20,562 nucleotides of DNA from Actinomycetota bacterium (GTDB lineage: Bacteria; Actinomycetota; Thermoleophilia; Gaiellales; Gaiellaceae): NCBI GenBank assembly GCA_013813345.1, contig JACCRW010000159.1:1-20562 (forward strand), in the 5' to 3' direction. Each line of letters starts with the position of its first letter. The first letter of the stretch is position 1. Below, in pieces: positions 1 through 6,859 of this stretch. The position numbers and the translations under genes were made by a program. The notes beneath the pieces are model-generated. The model made no database searches and was not told the origin of the DNA. It saw nothing but the letters and a program-made list of their open reading frames with translations.

Positions 1-1153
1 CGAGATCGAAGCGATCGAGGAGGGCGCGGGAGAGCTTGTCCCGAAATGCGGCAAGCCGCTGCGGCGAGCAGGAGCAGTCGGCCGCCGGATCGCCGCGCCC
101 GGCGCACGGGCAGAGGTTCATCGTCGCCACGAGCTGAAATCGAGCCGGGAAGAGCGCCTGCCCGCTTGCTCGTGCGATCGCGATCATCCCGTCCTCGAGC
201 GGCTGCCGCAGCGCTTCGAGCGCCGGCCGCTGGAACTCCGGCAGCTCGTCGAGGAGGAGCACGCCACGGTGCGCGAGGCTCGCCTCACCCGGACGCGGCC
301 CCGGCCCGCCTCCGACGATCGCCGCTGTCGAGGAGCTGTGATGAGGAGCGCGAAACGGCGCCCGCAGGACGAGCGGCCGCTCGGGTGCGAGCAGGCCCGC
401 CACCGAATGAATCCGGGTCACCTCGAGCGCCTCGGCCGGAGCGAGGAGCGGCAGGATTCCGGGCAGCCTGCGCCCGAGCATCGTCTTCCCCGTACCCGGA
501 GGCCCGGCCAGGAGCAGGTTGTGGGCGCCGGCTGCCGCGAGCTCGAGCGCCCGCCGCGCGCGCTCCTGACCGCGGACATCTGCGAGATCGGGCGGCTCGG
601 GCTCCGCTGCCTCAGCGGGTGGTTCGAAGGGGGCCGGCTGCAGCTCCCCGCGGAGATAGGCGACGGCCTCGCCCAGGTGGCGCACCGGGACGGCCTGCAC
701 GCCGGCGAGCTCGGCCTCGGCGGCGGATTCGGGTGCGCAGAGGATCAGCTCCAGCCCGAGGCTGCGGGCTCCCTCGGCGACCGCAAACGCGCCGCGCACG
801 GGTCGGATCCGCCCATCGAGCGCGAGCTCGCCGACCGCGGCGTGCTCGGCGAGACGCTCCGCGGGCACCTGACGGGACGCCGCGAGCACTGCCAGCGCGA
901 TCGCCAGGTCGAAGCTCGATCCCTCCTTGCGCAGCCCCGCCGGAGCGAGGTTGACCGTGATCCGGCGATCGAGCGGCCACTCCAGAAGGGCCGACGAGAC
1001 ACCGCTGCGAACCCTGTGCTTCGCCTCTTGGCAGGCACGGTCGGCCAGACCGACGATCGCGAAACCGGGAATGCCGCGCTCGAGGTGCGCCTCGACCTCG
1101 ACTCGTCTCGGCTCGAGACCGACGAGAGCGTGGGTGACGGCGCGCGCGAGCAC
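1..1153 (-). CDS. comM: ComM/YifB-family Mg-chelatase-like AAA+ ATPase (C-terminus cut by window edge)
   Basis: The minus-strand frame from the GTG at 1153 reads MLARAVTHALVGLEPRRVEV, the usual opening of the ComM/YifB family, followed by the N-terminal ChlI-type domain (NLAPAGLRKEGSSFDLAIAL). A Walker A motif GPPGTGKTM lies near residue 216, then LLLDELPEFQRPALEALRQP (Walker B region) and a cysteine-rich segment MNLCPCAGRG. The frame is still open at base 1, so roughly the last quarter is missing. In characterised ComM proteins the hexameric ATPase promotes branch migration during natural transformation; that role here is inferred from family. In actinobacteria it usually follows yraN directly, but here a restriction-modification insert and htpX separate them. 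A TAGCGT box ends 7 nt before the GTG, supporting this start. Confidence 0.93.
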   Translation of the reverse strand, partial: MLARAVTHALVGLEPRRVEVEAHLERGIPGFAIVGLADRACQEAKHRVRSGVSSALLEWPLDRRITVNLAPAGLRKEGSSFDLAIALAVLAASRQVPAERLAEHAAVGELALDGRIRPVRGAFAVAEGARSLGLELILCAPESAAEAELAGVQAVPVRHLGEAVAYLRGELQPAPFEPPAEAAEPEPPDLADVRGQERARRALELAAAGAHNLLLAGPPGTGKTMLGRRLPGILPLLAPAEALEVTRIHSVAGLLAPERPLVLRAPFRAPHHSSSTAAIVGGGPGPRPGEASLAHRGVLLLDELPEFQRPALEALRQPLEDGMIAIARASGQALFPARFQLVATMNLCPCAGRGDPAADCSCSPQRLAAFRDKLSRALLDRFDL

Positions 1154-1160
1154 GCTCTCG

Positions 1161-1166
1161 ACGCTA
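1161..1166 (-). promoter_or_regulatory. Candidate -10 box of comM (leaderless)
   Basis: TAGCGT on the minus strand fits TAnnnT and ends 7 nt before the comM GTG. Transcription would begin at or next to the start codon. No Shine-Dalgarno sequence is visible. It gives comM its own promoter after the restriction-modification genes. Confidence 0.4.
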
Positions 1167-1218
1167 CGCGCGAAAGTCGTACGCGTCTGTGCCGATTGTG
1201 TGCCCGAAGTGTGACGAG

Positions 1219-1985
1219 TTACACGGCCCGACCCGCAAGAGCGGCCCGCAGCTCATCCAGCTTCAGTGTGTACTCCAGGCCGACCTGCCGATAGAGATCG
1301 AGCAGCAGCTCGAACGTGCCGGCGTCGTCACCGACGAAGTTCCAGAACTCAAGTCCGAGCTTGACGTCATCCTTGAAGTCGAAGTAACGAAGGGGGTATG
1401 GGTGCGCATAGGCGGACGCCGTTCCGTACGGGTTGTAGGGAACGCCCCACCAGACGAAGACACGAGCGCTACGACGTATGCCGAGCGCGGTGAGGAGGCG
1501 CTGCTTCATCTCGATGCACTGCCCCTTGTTTGGCTTCGCGCTCTTCATCTCGAAGTAGTGCTCGTCACCATCCTTCGTCCGAATGGAAAGGTCGATACGC
1601 GTCGCGCCGTCCACCTCAGCGCCGAATGAGCTCAGGAGTTGCTGACGCTCGAACGTGTGGTCAGGCGCGGCCGCGCCCGTCTCGAGTTGAGCAATGCGCT
1701 GCGTAATGAACTCGCGGGCGAGCACTGGGAGGCTACCCGTGAGATCGTAGGCCCGACGCGCATGTGAGTGAGCATCGCTGGCGACGATGAAGGCAATCCG
1801 CTCGTGGAGATTTCCAAGCGCGGTCGAGAACCCGCGCTCACGAGCCCGCGAATGCCTGGAACAAGCGCGTCGTGGAAGGGAGCCAGGATTCCGTCCGGGG
1901 AGGAACCCTCTTCCTCGATCCGTCTCAACTCTTCGTGCTGCTTAGCAATCCAGGCATCCATGAAAGCCCGAAGCAACCCGCGCAC
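1219..1985 (-). pseudogene. TdeIII-like type II restriction endonuclease, broken by one frameshift
   Basis: Two overlapping minus-strand frames make one protein. The N-terminal part (about 1985 to 1845) reads LLRAFMDAWIAKQHEELRRI and ends near PFHDALVPGIRGL. The rest, in another frame from about 1839 to 1219, reads ERGFSTALGNLHERIAF and then carries a PD-(D/E)XK-like core, RIDLSIRTKDGDEHYFEMKS, followed by AKPNKGQ. I recognise this pattern as the TdeIII endonuclease family; TdeIII itself cuts GGNCC, but specificity here is not shown. Restoring one base near 1840 joins the frames, so this is either a recent inactivating deletion or an assembly error. The start is uncertain: GTG 1985 is the first standard codon after the methyltransferase stop, and CTG 2012 is also possible. 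Base composition is lower in G+C than the neighbours, suggesting transfer. Confidence 0.75.
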
Positions 1986-2016
1986 TTGCTCCTGTGTCGC
2001 CGCGGAGATCAGGGGC

Positions 2017-3144
2017 TTATTGCCCGCGACACACGAGGATGTCCTCGAAGAACTCGCCCGCGCGCCGACCCGTCCGGCGATTGACGTGGCGAGTGACTCG
2101 ATCCTCAAGAGTGAGTTGGGCGTTCTCGAGAATCTCCGGATAGAGATTCTGCGAGTCGTTGACTACGATGAGCACCCAGGCTCCCGGCGCAAGCTGCGAG
2201 CGCGTGTTCGCGAAGACCGCGCTCATAGCGTCAACGTAAGCGCCGAGTGCGGTTCTGCTTCGGCCAGACGCCGCCGCGCCTATCTCTTCGTTGCTTCGAT
2301 CGACGAGTCCGAGGAGTTCGTAGGCATATCGATGCTGCTCGTGGTAGTCGATCAACCCCGGGTACGGCGGAGACGTGATGACCCCATCAGGCCTGGTTGG
2401 CAGCTCCACGGTACGAGAGTCGGCATGCAGAACCGTCACCGAGCGTTCCGTGCGCAGCTCGGAGAACTCGCGAATGCGGCGAATGGCGTCACTGGAATAG
2501 CGAGTCAGGAACTTCGCTGCCTCATCGACGGGCCGGCAGGTGCGCTTGTGCTTGTGGCAGTAGTACGGCTGGGTCGTCGGCACCCTCGGAAAATCGAGGT
2601 CGAAATGGGTCGTGAGTCGTGCCGAGCGCGCCGCCCGCGAGAGGATCACGCGCGCAACGTCGGCATGCTCGGGCTGAAGGCTTGCGATGGCGCTCCGAAA
2701 GGCGAGGAGCTCCTCGAGCGCACGAGGCGCGAACCAGCTCCTCAGCCAGGGCGTCGCCTCATCGGCAGCAGCAGGCGCTTGCCGACGGCCCTTCTCCAGC
2801 GCTCTGCGAAGCGCCAGCTCGAGCTCGCCGAGGGAGTAGCGGGCGCTCTTGACGCGTGAGAGCAGGCAGTTGAACGCGGAGATGTCGCAGCCAATGCTGA
2901 GCGCTCCGAAGGCGTTGGCCTCGACAAGCGTCGTCCCCGAGCCGACGAACGGGTCGTAGATGCAATCGCCAGGGGCGAAGTAGCGGTTGAGGAAGACGTC
3001 GACAAGCTGCGGGACGTACTTCCCGAGATACGGGTGAAGGCTGTGGACGTGCTTCGTTCGCTTGACTTGCGGCAGCTCATCCTCTGACCAGGACAGCTCG
3101 AGGTCGATCTCCGCGTACAGCGCTTCTTGAGTCCGGCCAGCCAT
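2017..3144 (-). CDS. DNA methyltransferase (N4-cytosine/N6-adenine type), partner of the adjacent endonuclease
   Basis: The 375-residue protein has the AdoMet-binding motif I as YDPFVGSGTTLVEAN (D64-G70) preceded by a motif X-like HPYLGKYVPQLVDVF, and the catalytic motif IV as ITSPPYPG (SPPY 258-261). Motif I before IV with about 185 residues between them suits an alpha-like order with the target-recognition region in the middle. SPPY indicates transfer to an exocyclic amino group, not C5. A Cys/His segment YYCHKHKRTC (C196, C203) lies just before motif IV and could bind a metal. The gene directly precedes the TdeIII-like endonuclease with no room for a promoter between them, so the two should form one restriction-modification operon. 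It appears intact although the nuclease is broken, as expected if losing the methylase first would be lethal. Confidence 0.88.
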   Translation of the reverse strand: MAGRTQEALYAEIDLELSWSEDELPQVKRTKHVHSLHPYLGKYVPQLVDVFLNRYFAPGDCIYDPFVGSGTTLVEANAFGALSIGCDISAFNCLLSRVKSARYSLGELELALRRALEKGRRQAPAAADEATPWLRSWFAPRALEELLAFRSAIASLQPEHADVARVILSRAARSARLTTHFDLDFPRVPTTQPYYCHKHKRTCRPVDEAAKFLTRYSSDAIRRIREFSELRTERSVTVLHADSRTVELPTRPDGVITSPPYPGLIDYHEQHRYAYELLGLVDRSNEEIGAAASGRSRTALGAYVDAMSAVFANTRSQLAPGAWVLIVVNDSQNLYPEILENAQLTLEDRVTRHVNRRTGRRAGEFFEDILVCRGQ

Positions 3145-3153
3145 GGGAGGGCC

Positions 3154-3159
3154 ACTCTA
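3154..3159 (-). promoter_or_regulatory. Candidate -10 box of the methyltransferase
   Basis: TAGAGT on the minus strand lies 9 nt before the ATG at 3144, within the 48-nt gap after the small proline-rich ORF. It would give an mRNA with almost no leader. Only the box is visible; no convincing -35 was found. Confidence 0.3.
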
Positions 3160-3192
3160 TGCAGCGCCCCGGACGGCCCCGCGGGACGAGCT

Positions 3193-3393
3193 CTAGCTCT
3201 TGGGACCTCGTGCGTCGACGTCTCGGGGCTCCTCAGGAGTCTCGAGCGCGACGGCGCCGCCGCCGAGTGGGCGCCTCGACGGGCCTGTCGGGACGAGCGC
3301 CGGTTCTTCGTCAGGCGGCGTCGCGGGCGGCTCCGGCGGCGGCGCGAGCCCGAGAGCCCGCTTCAGCCTCTGCCAGAATCCGCCCCTGCGCAC
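3193..3393 (-). CDS. Small proline-rich protein coupled to htpX, unknown function
   Basis: The frame starts at a GTG two bases after the htpX stop (TAG-GC-GTG) and encodes 66 residues. It opens with an amphipathic basic stretch, MRRGGFWQRLKRALGLA, followed by a proline- and glutamate-rich tail (PPPEPPATPPDEEP) and ends DVDARGPKS. The tight spacing suggests translation coupled to htpX. It has no transmembrane segment or signal peptide that I can see, and I do not recognise a family. The basic amphipathic N-terminus could sit on a membrane beside HtpX, but that is speculation. In this G+C-rich DNA a 66-codon open frame can arise by chance, so support rests on position and sensible composition. 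Confidence 0.45.
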   Translation of the reverse strand: MRRGGFWQRLKRALGLAPPPEPPATPPDEEPALVPTGPSRRPLGGGAVALETPEEPRDVDARGPKS

Positions 3394-3395
3394 GC

Positions 3396-4280
3396 CTAGT
3401 AGTGGATCCCGTTCGCCGCGTCGAGCGCGTGCAGGCGGCGGATCCGCTCTTCCATCGGCGGATGCGTGGAGAAGAGCGCCGCCATCCCGACCTTGCGCAG
3501 CGGGTTCGCGATGTAGAGCGCCTCGGTGGCCGGGTTCACGTTCATCGGGACTGCCTCCGTTCCCTTCTGGAGGGTGCCGAGCGCCTCGGCCAGCGGCCGG
3601 CCCTCGCCGAGGTACTGCGCGGCGGTTGCGTCGGCGAGGTACTCCCGCTGCCGTGAGACCGCGAGCTGGAGGATCATCGCGGCCAGCGGCGCGACGATGA
3701 TCGCGACGAGCGCTCCCACGATCCCGAGCGGGTTCGAGTCCTCGTCGTCCCCGCCGCCGAAGATCATCTGGAACTGGAGGATGTTCGCGATCGCGGAGAT
3801 CGCCGCGCCGATCATCGCCGCGACCGTCATCACGAGGATGTCGCGGTTCGAGATGTGGGCCAGCTCGTGCGCCAGCACGCCTCGAACCTGATCGCGGGGG
3901 AGGTAGCGCAGAAGCCCTTCGGTCACGGCAACGACGGCCTTCTTCGGGCTCCGGCCGGTGGCGAAGGCGTTCGGCTGCTCGGAGGGGATCAAGTAGACAC
4001 GCGGCATCGGGACGCCGGCGCGGCCAGCGAGCTCCTCGATGTCGCGGTAGAGCTCCGGCGCCTCGCTGCGGTCGACCGGACGCGCCTTGCTCGCCTTGAG
4101 CGCAAGCTTGTCGGAGAACCAGAACATGACGAGGTTGAAGACGACCGCGATCCCCGCAAAGAGGATGATCCCGTTCGAGCCGCCGACGAGCCCGCCGAGC
4201 CCGATGAAGAGGGCCGCGAGGCCGGCAATGATTACCCAGGTACGGGTCTGGGTGGCGAATCGTGTGCGCGTGATCGACAT
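3396..4280 (-). CDS. htpX: HtpX-like membrane zinc metalloprotease (M48B)
   Basis: The 294-residue protein has two N-terminal transmembrane helices (about residues 14-34 and 36-55), the zinc-binding HELAH motif at 138-142 (H138, E139, H142) with the extended context VRGVLAHELAHISNRD, two further hydrophobic segments (about 148-170 and 184-207), and REYLAD with E213 as the likely third zinc ligand. This is the complete HtpX layout and usual length. HtpX proteases degrade misfolded membrane proteins. The ATG at 4280 follows an AAAGGA stretch, and a TACCAT hexamer lies roughly 40-50 nt upstream in the 108-nt gap after yraN, so it may have its own promoter. HtpX is not normally part of the rplS-lepB-rnhB-yraN-comM order and looks inserted together with the downstream genes. 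Confidence 0.95.
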   Translation of the reverse strand: MSITRTRFATQTRTWVIIAGLAALFIGLGGLVGGSNGIILFAGIAVVFNLVMFWFSDKLALKASKARPVDRSEAPELYRDIEELAGRAGVPMPRVYLIPSEQPNAFATGRSPKKAVVAVTEGLLRYLPRDQVRGVLAHELAHISNRDILVMTVAAMIGAAISAIANILQFQMIFGGGDDEDSNPLGIVGALVAIIVAPLAAMILQLAVSRQREYLADATAAQYLGEGRPLAEALGTLQKGTEAVPMNVNPATEALYIANPLRKVGMAALFSTHPPMEERIRRLHALDAANGIHY

Positions 4281-4388
4281 TGGGGGTTCGAGGTTCCTTT
4301 CCGCTGCTGCGTTCTGTCGGTGCGTATGGTAGCCGGGCGATGCGAGCAGACGTTGCGGCGCGATGAAATCTCGACCGTGACCGCCGGG

Positions 4389-4754
4389 TCAGAGCTCTTG
4401 AAGCTCGGCGACGACCCGCTCGAGCCTCCTTCCTTCGATGGCGACGACCTCGAAGCGGCAATCGAGCGTCCGGCACTCGGGATGGCCGGAGAGCCAGACC
4501 TCGGCCGCGCGCCTGAGGCGACGACATTTCTCCGGCGTCACCATCTCGAGCGGGTGACCGTAGGCAGTGCTCGCCTTTCCCTTCACCTCGCAGAAGACGA
4601 GCCGGCGGCCGCGGCGAAGGATCAGGTCGAGCTCGTGGCCGCCCGCCCAGACGTTGGCTCCGAGCACGCGATAGCCGCGCAGCCGGTAGTGGCGCCTGGC
4701 GCGGCTCTCGAACCGCTCGCCCGTCCTCCGCGTGCTCGGCCGGCGTGTGTTCAG
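4389..4754 (-). CDS. yraN: YraN/UPF0102 family protein, apparent CTG start
   Basis: The frame reads RRTGERFESRARRHYRLRGY, then VLGANVWAGGHELDLILRRG and RRLVFCEVKGKAS, which matches YraN from its N-terminal GE..A motif to the nuclease-like D...EVK core. The first standard start codon, GTG 4667, would delete the conserved N-terminal helix. No ATG, GTG or TTG occurs upstream in frame, as far as I traced it into rnhB. A CTG at 4754-4752 overlaps the rnhB stop as CTGA and gives a normal 121-residue product, so I place the start there. The family resembles restriction-type nucleases, but its function is not settled. Its place between rnhB and comM is the conserved actinobacterial arrangement. A frameshift or base error hiding an ATG/GTG remains possible. 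Confidence 0.85.
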   Translation of the reverse strand: MNTRRPSTRRTGERFESRARRHYRLRGYRVLGANVWAGGHELDLILRRGRRLVFCEVKGKASTAYGHPLEMVTPEKCRRLRRAAEVWLSGHPECRTLDCRFEVVAIEGRRLERVVAELQEL

Positions 4755-5425
4755 GCCGCGACCATCGGCGCGGGGTCGTCGGCGAGATAGCAGAGTGCCT
4801 GGAACGAGCGCCGGTGCTGGTCGCTCGGCCCGTGCCTGCGCACAGCAGCCGAATGTCCGGGGGTGATGTAGCCGACGTGGCGGGCGAAGCCGTAACGGGG
4901 GTAGAGCGAGTCGAGGCGCCGCATCACCCTGTCACGCGTCACCTTCGCGACGATTGAGGCGGCGGCGATCGCGGCGCTCTTCGTATCGCCATCGACGACC
5001 GCGCGATGCCGTGGAGCTCTTGGGCCGAGCCGGAAGCCGTCTACGAGACACGCAACCTCGTCGAGCTTCGCGTCGGACGGGGCGAGGTCGGTGAGCACGG
5101 AGCGCAGCCCCCAGAGATTCGAGCGGTGGAGCCCGTTCCGGTCGATCTCGGCCGACGGGATCACGCGAAGGCTGATCCGTGCCGCACAGCCGACGACGGC
5201 TCGGAAGAGCTCCTCGCGAGCCGCAGGCGCAACCTGCTTGGAGTCGTTCAGCAGCGCCAGCGGGCGGACGCGATGATTGCGCAGGCAGTCGTAGTCGAGC
5301 AGGACTCCGGCGACGACGAGCGGCCCTGCCAGTGAGCCCCGACCCGCTTCGTCGGCACCGGCGACGAACCGAGTGCCGAGCCTGCGGTCGAAGGAGAGAA
5401 GTCGCTGTCCGCTGGTGCGCGCCAT
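4751..5425 (-). CDS. rnhB: Ribonuclease HII
   Basis: The protein from ATG 5425 is 224 residues. The type 2 RNase H signature GADEAGRGSLAGPLVVAG places catalytic D25 and E26 near the N-terminus. Further conserved blocks are LLNDSKQ (59-64), LVDGF with D129, and a DGDTKSAAIAAASIVAKVTR block (145-164), followed by YPRYGFARHVGYITPGH. The enzyme removes ribonucleotides and RNA primers from DNA duplexes. A GTG at 5464 would add 13 residues, but a TATCCT box ends exactly 6 nt before the ATG at 5425, which favours the shorter form as a leaderless start. The stop overlaps the proposed yraN CTG, so the two are probably cotranslated. Confidence 0.96.
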   Translation of the reverse strand: MARTSGQRLLSFDRRLGTRFVAGADEAGRGSLAGPLVVAGVLLDYDCLRNHRVRPLALLNDSKQVAPAAREELFRAVVGCAARISLRVIPSAEIDRNGLHRSNLWGLRSVLTDLAPSDAKLDEVACLVDGFRLGPRAPRHRAVVDGDTKSAAIAAASIVAKVTRDRVMRRLDSLYPRYGFARHVGYITPGHSAAVRRHGPSDQHRRSFQALCYLADDPAPMVAA

Positions 5426-5431
5426 GAGGCG

Positions 5432-5437
5432 AGGATA
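5432..5437 (-). promoter_or_regulatory. Candidate -10 box of rnhB (leaderless)
   Basis: TATCCT on the minus strand ends 6 nt before the rnhB ATG at 5425, the spacing at which the mRNA would start on the A of ATG. It decides between two possible starts. Confidence 0.4.
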
Positions 5438-5508
5438 TCCACCGAGGTCGGACGCGTTCGTCACGACTCTGTCACGGAAGTGTGACTTCGGAAGACGCTG
5501 CGGCGGAG

Positions 5509-5961
5509 CTACTCGGCGGTGCGGTCGGCAGCGCCGTCGGCGGGTGGACCAACCTCCGCCGGCTCCTGACGCGCGCTCGCGGCGTCCTTCTTCTGCGCGC
5601 GGACGGCGCCGGCGGGTTGGCGCAGCTCGCGAATCCGGGCCTTCTTGCCGATCTTGCCGCGCAGGTAGTAGAGCTTCGCCCGATTGCCGTCGCCGATCGC
5701 GCCGCCCTCGATCGTCTCGATCTTGGGCGAGTGGAGCGGGAACGTCCGCTCGACACCCACCCCGAACGACTGCTTCCGCACGGTGAACGTCTCACGAGCA
5801 CCCGAGCCCTGCCGCTTGATCACGACGCCCTCGAAGACCTGGAGCCGCGACCGCGTCCCTTCGATCACACGGAAATGGACGCGAACGGTGTCGCCCGCCT
5901 TGAAGAGAGGCACGTCCTGGCGCAGCTGGCGCTGCTCGATGCTCTGGATGATCGTGCTCAT
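5509..5961 (-). CDS. rplS: 50S ribosomal protein L19
   Basis: From ATG 5961 the product is 150 residues and begins MSTIIQSIEQRQLRQDVPLF, with the L19 core FKAGDTVRVHFRVIEGTRSR, QVFEGVVIKRQG and VERTFPLHSP, ending GKIGKKARIREL. L19 sits at the interface of the two ribosomal subunits. An upstream in-frame start (6003) would add 14 residues unlike L19. After the family core there is an extra tail of about 35 residues rich in Ala, Pro and Glu (AGAVRAQKKDAASARQEPAE), so it is longer than the usual 115-120 residues. The gene follows lepB by 61 nt. Confidence 0.97.
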   Translation of the reverse strand: MSTIIQSIEQRQLRQDVPLFKAGDTVRVHFRVIEGTRSRLQVFEGVVIKRQGSGARETFTVRKQSFGVGVERTFPLHSPKIETIEGGAIGDGNRAKLYYLRGKIGKKARIRELRQPAGAVRAQKKDAASARQEPAEVGPPADGAADRTAE

Positions 5962-6022
5962 GGAGGAGGCGGCCACCTCGGCCGGGGGCGAATGGTAGCG
6001 CAAGGCCGGAACCGGAGCCGTT

Positions 6023-6859
6023 TCAGCGGACGGAGATCCTGGTGGGGGGCCAGTAAGTCGCGAACACCTTCCCGATCAGGTTCTCGCGCGGCACCGTCCC
6101 CCACTCGCGCGAATCGCAGGACTGGCTGCGGTTGTCGCCCATCATGAAGTACTGCCCCTGCGCGACCGTGAACGTCTCGGGTCCGCGCGAGTCTCGCCGT
6201 TCCCGCTCCAGGTACGGCTCCGGCAGCCTCCTGCCGTCGATGTAGACGAAGCTGAAGCCTCCCTCCGTCCGCAGCTCGAGTCGCTCGCCGGGAAGGCCGA
6301 TCACTCGTTTGACGAACGTGCCCCCGGCGCCGCAGCGCACCTGGGCAGCGGGCGGTGTCTCGAAGACCACGATCTCGCCCCGCTCGGGATCGCGGAAGTG
6401 GTAGATCAGCCGGTTCGCGAGCACCCGATCCGAGAAGCGCGCCTCGCAACCGCTCGCCGGCCGCGCGCAGTGCAGGGTCGGCTCCATCGACGAGGACGGG
6501 ATCCGATACGGGTTGACGACCCACGCTTTGATCGCCAGCACGATCGCGATCGCGCCGACAATGGTGACGACCCAGTCGATCGTCACCCGCCAGCCGTGAG
6601 GCAGGCGCCGGGTGAGTCGATCGACCGGGTTTCGCGAGTGGAACTCGCGCTTCTCGACGTGCGGCCGCGAGTTCTCGCCGGAGAGCCAGTGGTCGTAGCG
6701 GTGGCGACGCTCGGGGTCGGCAAGCGTCTGGTAGGCGACCTGGAGCTCGCGTCGACGCTCCTCGTCCCAGGTAGCACCGGCCGCCCGCCGGAAGCCGTCG
6801 TCGATCTGGGTTGCCGACGCGTCCTTCGGCACACCGAGCAGAGCGTAGTAGTCCCTCAC
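6023..6859 (-). CDS. lepB: Signal peptidase I with an N-terminal degenerate J-like domain
   Basis: The GTG at 6859 overlaps the trmD stop (GTGA) and opens a 278-residue frame. Residues 1-60 resemble a J-domain: DYYALLGVPKDASATQID, then FRRAAGATWDEERRRELQ, then VAYQTLADPERRHRYDHWLS. The loop that should hold HPD is gone. After a basic linker there is one transmembrane helix (about 93-113), then signal peptidase I boxes: PSSSMEPTLH with nucleophile S124, TFVKRVIGLPGE with general base K184, and GDNRSQSCDSREWGTVP near residues 241-257. The enzyme cleaves signal peptides on the outer face of the membrane; the J-like part would face the cytoplasm. A GTG at codon 92 could start a J-less form, but the uninterrupted frame and the stop overlap favour the fusion. 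Confidence 0.93.
   Translation of the reverse strand: MRDYYALLGVPKDASATQIDDGFRRAAGATWDEERRRELQVAYQTLADPERRHRYDHWLSGENSRPHVEKREFHSRNPVDRLTRRLPHGWRVTIDWVVTIVGAIAIVLAIKAWVVNPYRIPSSSMEPTLHCARPASGCEARFSDRVLANRLIYHFRDPERGEIVVFETPPAAQVRCGAGGTFVKRVIGLPGERLELRTEGGFSFVYIDGRRLPEPYLERERRDSRGPETFTVAQGQYFMMGDNRSQSCDSREWGTVPRENLIGKVFATYWPPTRISVR

Noticed and set aside
46..1294. Long plus-strand open frames over the first 1.3 kb
   Set aside because: They are Arg/Ala/Pro-rich antisense readings of comM; the minus strand gives a clean ComM sequence with Walker motifs.
1835..1860. Programmed -1 frameshift in the endonuclease gene
   Set aside because: The overlap has no slippery heptamer (X XXY YYZ) and no evident stimulatory hairpin; a lost base explains the shift more simply.
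3193..4527. A 444-codon minus-strand frame reading through htpX
   Set aside because: Only its last 66 codons look like protein; the rest is htpX out of frame.
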